Source: Leptospirales bacterium (GTDB lineage: Bacteria; Spirochaetota; Leptospiria; Leptospirales; Leptonemataceae). Taken from it: a stretch of 64,000 nucleotides of DNA. Below are positions 29,154 to 37,294 of this stretch, one piece after another. Under the pieces are notes generated by a model, which searched no databases, was not told the DNA's origin, and saw only the letters and a list, made by a program, of their open reading frames with translations. Positions within the stretch are counted from its first letter, which is position 1, and each line of letters begins with the position of its first letter. The position numbers and the translations under genes were made by a program. The stretch is taken from positions 22,735-86,734 of the forward strand of contig JAEUSB010000049.1 in the NCBI GenBank assembly GCA_016788865.1, given 5' to 3'.

Positions 29154-30322
29154 TGGATCGCCTTGCGATTGTAATCCAGCGGTATTCAGGGGTGACCGGC
29201 GGCTCCGAAGCTCTCGCGCGCTACTACGCGGAGACACTGAGAAGTCATTTCAAAGTTGACGTTTTGACTACTACGGCCGGGAATCTTGACACCTGGGCAG
29301 AGCAATTTTCACCGGGTTCTGTGGAAGAATCTGGTTGCAACGTTATGCGATTTAACGTAACCATTGGGAGAAGTAACTACTGGCATGCCCTTAACGCGCT
29401 GCTCATGCGCCAGCATTCGCAGAAAACAGGGTTTGTCCCCTGGTCAACTGCCCTGCAGGAAGAGTGGATTCGCAGACAAGGCCCGCATTCGGAATCACTG
29501 CTTGAATACTTGCGATTGAATCACCAGAATTACCAGTGCGTTCTATTTTTCACCTATATGTATTCTCATTCATATTTTGGAACAATGCGGGTACCGCGCG
29601 TGCGTAGCCGTCTGATACCAACACTGCATGATGAACCAGCAGCGTACCTGGAAGCATTCGCAGAATCGGCCCGGAGGACTGGGGGTATTCTATGGAACAC
29701 GGAATCCGAGAAGTCTTTCGGCGAAGGACTCTGGGGGCACCCAGGTGGGCAGGTGATCGGGATGGGGATTGATGTGGCGGGAGATGGAAGGCGGGATTCG
29801 ACCGTCGCTCCGTACATCCTTTACTCTGGCCGCATTGATCCGGGAAAGGGGTGCAACGAGCTATTCGAAATGTTCGCAGGTTTCAGGAAGAAGCATCCGA
29901 CTCTCAAGCTCAAGCTGACCGGTCAGCTCTATGCGAAGATCCCATCCGGAAATGGAATCGAGTATTTGGGCTTTGTCGCAAACGACAGGAAGCTGGATTT
30001 GATGCGCAATGCCGTTTGCTTCTGTATGCCATCTATCAACGAAAGTCTGAGTATCGCGACTCTTGAGGCGATGTCAGTGCGAACACCCGTTCTGGTGAAC
30101 GGCAAAAATCCGGTACTTCTTGAACATGTAGAACGCAGTCAGGGAGGAATCCAGTATACCGATGCGGCTCAATTTGAGGAAGGCGTGCAAGCATGCTTGC
30201 AAAACGCCCGGCTACGGGACACGCTTGGTGAGAACGGCAGGCAATATGTTCTCAAGCATTACGCGCATTCCGCAGTACGCGACCGATTGCTTCACGCTGT
30301 CTCAGCTAAACTCTCTGCATGA
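29153..30322 (+). CDS. GT4-family glycosyltransferase
   Basis: A 389-residue GT-B enzyme of family 4. The opening IQRYSGVTGGSEALARYYAE has the usual Gly-Gly-Ser/Ala acceptor loop. The C-terminal domain has YSGRIDPGKGCNELFE and SINESLSIATLEAM. It starts in a one-base overlap with the previous GT4 gene, so the two probably work in one pathway. It is followed by a convergent gene 26 bases away. Confidence 0.85.
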   Translation: MDRLAIVIQRYSGVTGGSEALARYYAETLRSHFKVDVLTTTAGNLDTWAEQFSPGSVEESGCNVMRFNVTIGRSNYWHALNALLMRQHSQKTGFVPWSTALQEEWIRRQGPHSESLLEYLRLNHQNYQCVLFFTYMYSHSYFGTMRVPRVRSRLIPTLHDEPAAYLEAFAESARRTGGILWNTESEKSFGEGLWGHPGGQVIGMGIDVAGDGRRDSTVAPYILYSGRIDPGKGCNELFEMFAGFRKKHPTLKLKLTGQLYAKIPSGNGIEYLGFVANDRKLDLMRNAVCFCMPSINESLSIATLEAMSVRTPVLVNGKNPVLLEHVERSQGGIQYTDAAQFEEGVQACLQNARLRDTLGENGRQYVLKHYAHSAVRDRLLHAVSAKLSA

Positions 30323-30348
30323 GTATCTGTGATCCAAACGAGTCTGAT

Positions 30349-31890
30349 TCAGCGACCAATGGCCTGACGCCAGACCCGCAATTGTGCGATTGAAAATAGA
30401 TTTGTAAGAGCGGGATTTTTCTTTTTGTCGTACACCCATATTTGGAGATGCCCGCAAGTATGAGTGCTGCCAGGTGGTCCCAGGCGTTGCCGAATTGCCT
30501 CTGATGGCAGATTGTTCACGATCAAATAGCTGTATTCAGGAGCACCGGTTTCGTCAATGAATCTGTCGAGATTGTTGATCCATGGCCTTGGACCGAGCGA
30601 AAGATCAACCTCATTCAACCGGATTTCTCGATTGGAAAGTATGGTGTAGGGCCGGGCAAACCAGTAATCCGCAATTCCGTAGTTGAGATGCTGATCTGTC
30701 GCTAACTGCTTCAGACATTGAGTATTCGGGAACAGTGGATGTTCTCTGGGCTCGCCCGCTTTTAGGATTAGAACGAACGTAAACACGATGAGCAGACTCA
30801 CGCCGGGATATCGGATGAGGAACCAGCGCGATCCCCAGAAGGCTACCAGCACAACTGAAGCAAACAATGCAAAGAAAACATAGCGATCCTGAAGCTTCGC
30901 AATACCGACCTGCGGCCCGAAGACGTTCGCTGCCAGCAGAATCGAAAGAATCGCAGCACCAGGTAGAAGGAGGACCACCCGAGTCGGTCTTCGTTTGAAA
31001 AGGAGCCCCAATATCAAACAGATCATACCGACGTAGATGGCAAAGAGGTGCCACGGTTCGGCAAAATCAGAGAGGTGCGAGACAGACCAGTGAGTCAATC
31101 CCGCAAGGACATCCTTCTCTGGAGCGATCGTTACTATTTGCGCATTCCCCAGGCTATTGAACCAGCGTACGGATGACCTTCCGAGATAGATGCCCGTTCC
31201 GATTGCCGTCAGTACCCACACTTTACGAGAACGCTTCACGTCGCTTAGCCCCAGAAACAGGAGACTTCCGGGAACTAGAAGTGCCGCATAGGTAGAATCA
31301 GAGAGCATCGTGAGCCAGGAGAGCAAGAATAGAAAGGCCAGGTCAGAGCGGGGGCGATATCGGAATAGGGCGCGCAAGATGAATGCATAGGCTAGAAAGG
31401 CGCTTGCACTCGCACCGTGGTGAAACGTTGGGATGATGAGACCGCGAAAAGAAGCGGGCAGAATGTCTTGAATAATTAAGAGCTGCAGGACGCTTCCGGC
31501 GAGCGCAACCGAGGGGAATGCATATCGGTTTTCTGGAAAAGCCGTTTTGAGGAAGAACGCCGCACACAGCAGAGAAATTGAAAATTGAATGATTCCAGCT
31601 ACAAAGGCCGCCAGCGGTTGTTGCAAGAATGCAAGAACGCAGAAATAGATGAGTAGATCGGGGAAGAAGTAAGGAGCCGGTGGTAGGGTCCAACCGCGAG
31701 TGGAGAACTTTTCAATGAATAGATCCCGAAACAATGCCGGAGCGTAGAGAGCATCAGAATTGAGATAGTGGTAGAATCCGGAGGTCTCAACGGCAGTATT
31801 GGGCTCTGCCCGGGACGAGCTCAGATCGACCCAATTCAGCCAGATACAAAGAAAATAGAGAGCCGCCGAAAGAACGTACGATAGCCTCAA
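30349..31890 (-). CDS. Polytopic membrane protein, possible GT-C type
   Basis: A 513-residue membrane protein with about eleven or twelve helices, starting at TTG 31890. It has a short extracytoplasmic loop after TM1 (YHYLNSDALYAPALFRDLF) with acidic residues, as in GT-C glycosyltransferases, and a soluble C-terminal part of about 120 residues. Its start overlaps the stop of the SixA-like gene (TTGA), so the two are co-transcribed. The specific function is unknown. Confidence 0.65.
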   Translation of the reverse strand: MRLSYVLSAALYFLCIWLNWVDLSSSRAEPNTAVETSGFYHYLNSDALYAPALFRDLFIEKFSTRGWTLPPAPYFFPDLLIYFCVLAFLQQPLAAFVAGIIQFSISLLCAAFFLKTAFPENRYAFPSVALAGSVLQLLIIQDILPASFRGLIIPTFHHGASASAFLAYAFILRALFRYRPRSDLAFLFLLSWLTMLSDSTYAALLVPGSLLFLGLSDVKRSRKVWVLTAIGTGIYLGRSSVRWFNSLGNAQIVTIAPEKDVLAGLTHWSVSHLSDFAEPWHLFAIYVGMICLILGLLFKRRPTRVVLLLPGAAILSILLAANVFGPQVGIAKLQDRYVFFALFASVVLVAFWGSRWFLIRYPGVSLLIVFTFVLILKAGEPREHPLFPNTQCLKQLATDQHLNYGIADYWFARPYTILSNREIRLNEVDLSLGPRPWINNLDRFIDETGAPEYSYLIVNNLPSEAIRQRLGPPGSTHTCGHLQIWVYDKKKNPALTNLFSIAQLRVWRQAIGR

Positions 31891-32381
31891 TCTTTTCCCC
31901 GGAATGGAGCAATCCCTTCTGGTTGCATGGCCCAGATGAGCATAGCTTTACCCGGCGAAAGTGGGAAGCTAATGTTCAATGCCAGGATTGTCCCCGGTGT
32001 GACATAGAAAGACGCAGGGGGCAGTCCCAGAAAATACGAAGCGAAAGTTGCTACATCTGGCATGTGAAAGACCCAGAGTGCGGCGCCGGCCCGCGATTTG
32101 GTTAAATGGGCAACGGAGTCATCAAGGTCTGCGCCCGGACTTAAAAACGAGGCGCTTTGCGGCGGAACCTTGCAGTTGGGACCCAGGGACTTCGCGAAAA
32201 GCTCCGCTGTTTGTTGGGCGCGAGTGATTGGGCTGTGGAGCAATTCATCTATCTGCCAGTTCGCGCCCTGGATCAGCCGAGCCATCTGAGGCACGTCTGC
32301 TTCACCCTTCCCGGACAATCTACGATCAGCATCCGGAACGCCGCTCAGGGCATCGGCATGGCGAGCTAAAAGGAGCTTCAT
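31887..32381 (-). CDS. SixA-like histidine phosphatase
   Basis: A 164-residue protein of the histidine phosphatase superfamily, starting at ATG 32381. The motif LARHAD gives Arg7 and the phospho-accepting His8. SPITRAQQTAE (Ser50, Arg54) matches the family, and His106 is the second catalytic histidine. The size fits SixA, which dephosphorylates phosphohistidine on phosphotransfer proteins. The second-His motif (FHMPD) differs from the usual GHNP, so the substrate may differ. A 25-codon longer start has no ribosome site. Confidence 0.75.
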   Translation of the reverse strand: MKLLLARHADALSGVPDADRRLSGKGEADVPQMARLIQGANWQIDELLHSPITRAQQTAELFAKSLGPNCKVPPQSASFLSPGADLDDSVAHLTKSRAGAALWVFHMPDVATFASYFLGLPPASFYVTPGTILALNISFPLSPGKAMLIWAMQPEGIAPFRGKD

Positions 32382-32430
32382 CCGCTCTTTCAAACTCGCC
32401 CAGGCGGGACGTAAAGCAAGAAAGCATGCC

Positions 32431-33174
32431 TTGACAAATGCGGATTTTAGTAGCATGGTGTCCGCGATGAGTCAGTCCCTCCAGGAAATTAACGACAATA
32501 TCGCCGTGGCCGTTCAGAACGGGCAGTACCTTACTCTTAAGACCCATCGCATGACGGAGATGGTTGAGGAGCACCTCAAACACGCAGCAGAGAGCATTCT
32601 GGCAAAATCCAACCGAAGCAATCTGATTGATGTAGTCTATACCATCTTGAAGGAATTGGCGATTAACGGATGTAAGGCAAATCAGAAGCGCATTTTTTTT
32701 GAGGAGCGCGGTTATAACATTGAGGACCCAAAGCAATACTCTATAGGTAACGAAGAATATAAGAAGATCTTCAGTGAAGAAATGGCGCTTGAGTACGGAC
32801 TGAAGGCAAAATCCAAGGGACTGTATGTTCTAATTGATTTTCTTTTCGATGCCAACGGGCTGACCCTTGAGATTTCCAACAACACTCCAATCATGCCGCA
32901 AGAAGAGGCGAGCATGCGAGAAAAACTCAAGAAGGCAATGAGTTACAACGACATCGCGGAATTCTATATGGATCAGGCTATGGCTGGTGGGGAAACGGAA
33001 GGAGCTGGACTCGGGTTGGCCCTTGTAATCATTCTTCTGAAAGGCGAGAACGTGGATCCAAAATACTTTCGTATCATGATTGATAAAGATCGGACGGTTG
33101 CCCGTCTGGAGATTCCGTTTTCGGATAAGTTCGTGAGCAAACGAGACGCTTCTGCGCGTGTTGTTCAGGGCTGA
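32431..33174 (+). CDS. Orphan HATPase-domain protein
   Basis: A 247-residue protein of the histidine-kinase-like ATPase fold without a receiver, sensor or dimerisation domain. The N box is ELAINGCKAN and the G box is GGETEGAGLGLALV. No histidine-phosphorylation motif is visible. Such proteins may be anti-sigma-type kinases or other ATP-binding regulators. The first start is TTG; ATG 32455 and ATG 32467 are alternatives. It heads a plus-strand run with the GT2 and mrfB-like genes. It could partner the SpoIIE phosphatase elsewhere in this window, which is a guess. Confidence 0.7.
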   Translation: MTNADFSSMVSAMSQSLQEINDNIAVAVQNGQYLTLKTHRMTEMVEEHLKHAAESILAKSNRSNLIDVVYTILKELAINGCKANQKRIFFEERGYNIEDPKQYSIGNEEYKKIFSEEMALEYGLKAKSKGLYVLIDFLFDANGLTLEISNNTPIMPQEEASMREKLKKAMSYNDIAEFYMDQAMAGGETEGAGLGLALVIILLKGENVDPKYFRIMIDKDRTVARLEIPFSDKFVSKRDASARVVQG

Positions 33175-33183
33175 TTCCTGCAA

Positions 33184-33999
33184 ATGTCAGGTCACAGGCC
33201 CGGCCTCACCGCTTGTCTCATTGTCCTGAACGAAGAGGAGCGCCTGCCGCGTTGTCTGGCTGCTCTGGCATTTGCTGACGAGATCGTAATTGTAGACGGC
33301 GGCTCAAAAGACAGGACACTGCAAATAAGTCGCAAGCTCGTGCCCTCGCAGAAGCTCAAGTTGTTCAAACGGCCTTTTGACGATTTCGTTCAGCAGAAGA
33401 ATTTTGCGATCTCAAAGGCCAGGCATGAATGGATTCTTGTTGTGGATGCAGACGAAGTCGTAACCGACGGCTTGCGCATCGAAATAACCCAGTCGCTTCA
33501 TTCTGCGGAGGGAGACGCGGGCTACAGGGTGCCGAGGATGACCTTTTATCTGGGTAAATGGATCAGGCACTGTGGATGGTACCCTGACTACAACGTTAGA
33601 CTCTTTAGAAATGGCCTGGCACGATTTGAAGGCGGGACTGTGCATGAGCGTGCTTCGGTCCAGGGATCTGTCGGAACACTCAAGGCTCATCTTGAACATT
33701 ACTCCTATAGAAACATTAGCGACCATCTGATTCGCATTGATCTCTATTCTACTCTAATCGCCGAAGATAAATTCAAGCGAGGAAACTGGTCGTCTCCATT
33801 TCTTGCACTATACAAAAGTGTTAGCAAATTCTTGCTGATCTACATTTGGAAACGTGGATTTCTCGATGGTCGCGCCGGATTTGTTGTGGCCATTCTGGGT
33901 GCTTACTATAACTTTCTCAAGTATATCAAACTCTGGGAAATTCTGAAAGGGTTTCGCAAACCCGGAGAGCGGGTGCGGATTCCCAGAGCAACCGACTAG
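33184..33999 (+). CDS. GT2 glycosyltransferase (WaaE-like)
   Basis: A 271-residue GT-A enzyme of family 2, like the LPS-core glucosyltransferase WaaE. The first block is LTACLIVLNEEERLPRCLAAL, followed by IVDGGSKDRT. The metal-binding motif is VVDADEV. A hydrophobic amphipathic segment near the C-terminus (about 235-262) suggests membrane association. It starts nine bases after the HATPase stop and ends two bases before the mrfB-like gene. Confidence 0.88.
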   Translation: MSGHRPGLTACLIVLNEEERLPRCLAALAFADEIVIVDGGSKDRTLQISRKLVPSQKLKLFKRPFDDFVQQKNFAISKARHEWILVVDADEVVTDGLRIEITQSLHSAEGDAGYRVPRMTFYLGKWIRHCGWYPDYNVRLFRNGLARFEGGTVHERASVQGSVGTLKAHLEHYSYRNISDHLIRIDLYSTLIAEDKFKRGNWSSPFLALYKSVSKFLLIYIWKRGFLDGRAGFVVAILGAYYNFLKYIKLWEILKGFRKPGERVRIPRATD

Positions 34000-34001
34000 C
34001 C

Positions 34002-35189
34002 ATGTCGATCAAGAAAAAGCTCGGAATTTACTCAACAGCAACACAAGAAAGCCAGGCATCGCGAACTGCAGAGTCTCTTGGATTTGGGGATACGCAACTT
34101 AGAAGCATTGCCCCCTTCGTCTTTGAACGAATCGTTCAGACGGAAAATCCCCGGGGCGGCGGGCAGAATCTTCAGTATTACTTACCATTCCGCGTCAGCG
34201 GAATTTTGGATCTTGCGCTTGTAAAGCACGTGGACGCCATCCATCCGGAGGAACTGCTGTTCCTTGATACCGAGACTACGGGTTTGTCCCGTGGAACCGG
34301 GACTTTCCCTTTTCTCGTTGGCCTTGCCTGCTTGCGTGGAAAGACTCTAATTACGCGTCAGTTGTTGCTAACCTCTCCGGCCGGTGAGACTGCGTTTCTT
34401 GAGGCCATTCAGCAGGAAATCCGGAGGCATTCGTTCCTCGTTACATACAACGGCAAATCGTTCGATATCCCTTTACTGGCAACTCGGTTGATTCTGCAGC
34501 GGGATCGACTGGCCGCCCCTGTGTATCATTTCGATTTATTGCACATCCTGCGTCGACTCTTCCCTCATCGCCGTCTGGCGAGCTACAGGCAGGGAGATCT
34601 CGAAAGAGAGCTTTTGAATGTAACGCGTGAGGGAGACCTTTCTGGCGCGCAGATTCCCCAGATCTATTTTGACTATGTAAAGTATGGAACAGACACGGGG
34701 ATGGAACGCATAATTGAACACAATCACCTGGATTTACTGGGCATGGTCTTCCTTTTTCTGGAAGCCGTTCGCGTGTACACGGAAAAGGATACTTCACGCT
34801 CCACTTTACGATCCGGGATAGCACGCCTTCTTGCCCGGAATCATCGCTACGCCGAGGCGCTCGACCTTGCTTCCGAAATTTCGCAAATCAAGAATGATCT
34901 AAGCAGAGAAAAAAACTTTTTGTACCGTGACGCTTTGTTCCGCGCATGGCTGGAACGCAAGAATGGCGAATACACCAAGGCCGCCACATCTTTCCTGGAG
35001 ATTTCTGAGCGCTGTGAATGTCCGTACTCTCGCCTGGCGCTAGTAAGGATTCTAGTGCACAAACTAAAGAAGCCAGACGAGGCATTGGTACACACCAGAA
35101 TCTTGATGCGCCTGACCAGGAGTGATGAGGAAAGAGAAGAACTGGCGAAACGCGAGCAACGACTCATAAAGAAGTCCCGCTCACTTTGA
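34002..35189 (+). CDS. mrfB: RNase H-like DEDD exonuclease with TPR-like tail (MrfB/YprB type)
   Basis: A 395-residue protein of the YprB/MrfB type. The DEDD metal residues are Asp89 and Glu91 (FLDTETTG), Asp155 (YNGKSFD), Asp178 (HFDLLH) and His240 or His242 with Asp244 (HNHLD). The C-terminal 120 residues form TPR-like helices. In Bacillus subtilis MrfB is an exonuclease that works with the helicase MrfA in mitomycin C repair. A MrfA-like helicase lies 2.1 kb away on the same strand, which supports the name. Confidence 0.75.
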   Translation: MSIKKKLGIYSTATQESQASRTAESLGFGDTQLRSIAPFVFERIVQTENPRGGGQNLQYYLPFRVSGILDLALVKHVDAIHPEELLFLDTETTGLSRGTGTFPFLVGLACLRGKTLITRQLLLTSPAGETAFLEAIQQEIRRHSFLVTYNGKSFDIPLLATRLILQRDRLAAPVYHFDLLHILRRLFPHRRLASYRQGDLERELLNVTREGDLSGAQIPQIYFDYVKYGTDTGMERIIEHNHLDLLGMVFLFLEAVRVYTEKDTSRSTLRSGIARLLARNHRYAEALDLASEISQIKNDLSREKNFLYRDALFRAWLERKNGEYTKAATSFLEISERCECPYSRLALVRILVHKLKKPDEALVHTRILMRLTRSDEEREELAKREQRLIKKSRSL

Positions 35190-35192
35190 AAA

Positions 35193-36416
35193 TCAAGTCG
35201 GTTGGTCTGCATTAACAATGCTAAATTCGGGCACGATTCTACAGTAACCCGAGAACCGATAAGCCGGATCAGGATCCACCTGGATCGAGAATGCATGATT
35301 GATCCAATCGTAGCAAGAACCAGTGTGAATTTCAAACTGATGCAGTGCAGCACTGAAGTTGTAAGCGCCTGGGCCAAAGTTTAGCGGAAATTCGTACGTT
35401 GCTCGCTTTATCTGGCCCGCTTTAAAATTGCCAGAATCCAACCTGAGGAGGGCAGAATTGATTCCGAACATATCCTGCCCTGTTCTGTCGCGAAATGAAA
35501 TTCCAATCGTTGGATTCTCAACATCCTTGATGGCCGTTATCTCTAACTGAACCCGAACTGTCTCTCCTGACCGAAACTGCAACATTGAGTTTCCGTCTCC
35601 ATTCTCTATCCACACTTTAGTAAATTGGATTTCGCCAGTTCCACTGCGCTCTGAGAAAGACACCTGGGGAGCAGCCGTTTCTCCCGGCAGACCAATCATT
35701 CCGGTGTAGATATCGTACACCTGCATTGGCTTGCCCGTGGCAGCGATCCGACCCCGGTCCAGAAGTATTGCGTGATCGCATAACGTGCGAACAATTGAAG
35801 CGTCGTGGCTTACAAACAGAAGGCTGATGCCGGAATCCTTAAGCTCCTGCATTCGCCTTATGCATTTTATTTGAAAGGATGCATCACCCACGCTCAATGC
35901 TTCATCAACAATCAACACTTCTGGTTGCGAATGGACTTCCGCGGCAAAAGCCAGGCGAACGAACATTCCGCTGGAGTAGGTCTTGACGGGTTGCTCTGCA
36001 TATTGTCCAATGCCCGCGAAATCCAGGATTGACTCCAACCGCAGTTTCGTCTCCGAACGATTGATCCCTCGGAGTAGCCCGTGGAGAAATACGTTCTCAA
36101 TTCCCGTCAGTTCCGGATGGAACCCCGCACCCAGTTCAAGAAGTGAAGCCATTCGCCCGTGAACCTGAACAGTCCCGGAAGTAGCGGTCGTGACACCGCA
36201 AACGATCTTGAGCAGCGTTGACTTCCCGCTGCCGTTTCTACCTACAATGGCGACACTCTGACCGGCCTTGACGTTCAGGTCGATATCGCGCAGCGCATAA
36301 AAGTCTTCATGATAGGACTTGCGCCGGGGATGCAGCAACTCTTTGACTCGATCCAGCTTGCTCGTGTAGAGCGGGTAGATCTTTGAGATGCCTGTGCATT
36401 CTACGACAGTCTTCAT
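35193..36416 (-). CDS. O-antigen-type ABC exporter ATPase (Wzt-like)
   Basis: A 407-residue ATPase. The N-terminal half has Walker A GRNGSGKST at 59-67, signature YSSGM and Walker B LIVDEALSVGD. The C-terminal 160 residues match the carbohydrate-binding Wzt C-domain that selects the finished polysaccharide. It overlaps its permease by four bases. It very likely exports an undecaprenyl-linked glycan made by glycosyltransferases such as those nearby. Confidence 0.9.
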   Translation of the reverse strand: MKTVVECTGISKIYPLYTSKLDRVKELLHPRRKSYHEDFYALRDIDLNVKAGQSVAIVGRNGSGKSTLLKIVCGVTTATSGTVQVHGRMASLLELGAGFHPELTGIENVFLHGLLRGINRSETKLRLESILDFAGIGQYAEQPVKTYSSGMFVRLAFAAEVHSQPEVLIVDEALSVGDASFQIKCIRRMQELKDSGISLLFVSHDASIVRTLCDHAILLDRGRIAATGKPMQVYDIYTGMIGLPGETAAPQVSFSERSGTGEIQFTKVWIENGDGNSMLQFRSGETVRVQLEITAIKDVENPTIGISFRDRTGQDMFGINSALLRLDSGNFKAGQIKRATYEFPLNFGPGAYNFSAALHQFEIHTGSCYDWINHAFSIQVDPDPAYRFSGYCRIVPEFSIVNADQPT

Positions 36417-37195
36417 ATGTGATCGGCAAAAATTGGTCGCAACTTTCTAAACACAAATCCACCAGCTAGGAGGAACCCCAGAGTCAATCCCCAGAAGAAG
36501 AAGGTCTCGATCGGGTTCTGCCAGAAGGCCTGTCCCTCTACAACGGTCGAGCGATAGCCAGAGACAATGTAGTACAAAGGATTGAGAAACAGCAGGTCCT
36601 GAACGGATTGTGGTAGCAGTTGAGGTCTCCAGAAAATGGGAGTGCCCAGGAACGCCAGTTGAAGAATCACCTCAACAGCGCCTGCAAAATCCTTTACGAA
36701 GACTGTGATCGCAGCCGTACCACGCGTGATCGCCAGACACAGTACTGCACCCGCAAACCAGTAGTATATCATCTGGATCAGCAAAAAGGAACTTGTCGCC
36801 TGAAAAAGCGCGATGAGGACCAGAGCCAGAGCAAAAGGCAAATGCAGCAAAGAAGCGGAAATAATTTTCACAAACGGAAGGAACTCAACTCGAAATGCAA
36901 GTTTCCGGACGAGGAATGAATGGTTCACAATGGCGAGAGTACCTCCGCGCAAAGAGTTTGCGAGGAACTGCCAGGGAAACAATCCGGCAGTCAGCCAGAG
37001 AAAATATCCCTGGGAATCTCCCCCTCCGCGAAGTCCATGTGAGAAGACAAACCAGAGGATGACGGCCGTCAGTATGGGGTTAGCGAACGCCCAGAGTATA
37101 CCGAACCACGTGCCCAGATACTCGTGCTTGAAATCGTACAATGCCAGTTCCCAGAGGACAATCCTGTTCCGCCAGAGGTCTAAAAGCAGCCGCAC
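36413..37195 (-). CDS. O-antigen-type ABC exporter permease (Wzm-like)
   Basis: A 260-residue ABC-2 type membrane protein with six helices. The N-terminal amphipathic motif NRIVLWELALYDFKHEYLG is typical of polysaccharide ABC permeases, and LNPLYYIVSGYRS is near the end. It pairs with the Wzt-like ATPase by a four-base overlap. Its start is 99 bases from the mrfA-like gene, on the opposite strand. Confidence 0.9.
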   Translation of the reverse strand: MRLLLDLWRNRIVLWELALYDFKHEYLGTWFGILWAFANPILTAVILWFVFSHGLRGGGDSQGYFLWLTAGLFPWQFLANSLRGGTLAIVNHSFLVRKLAFRVEFLPFVKIISASLLHLPFALALVLIALFQATSSFLLIQMIYYWFAGAVLCLAITRGTAAITVFVKDFAGAVEVILQLAFLGTPIFWRPQLLPQSVQDLLFLNPLYYIVSGYRSTVVEGQAFWQNPIETFFFWGLTLGFLLAGGFVFRKLRPIFADHI

Positions 37196-37294
37196 GAAGT
37201 GACCTTTTTTGGTTTGGCAACGCGGTCAATCACTGCTGAAGACGTTGCATCTTGATTGCCATTTCCCCGGACAATTGAATTATGTCACGCTGCC

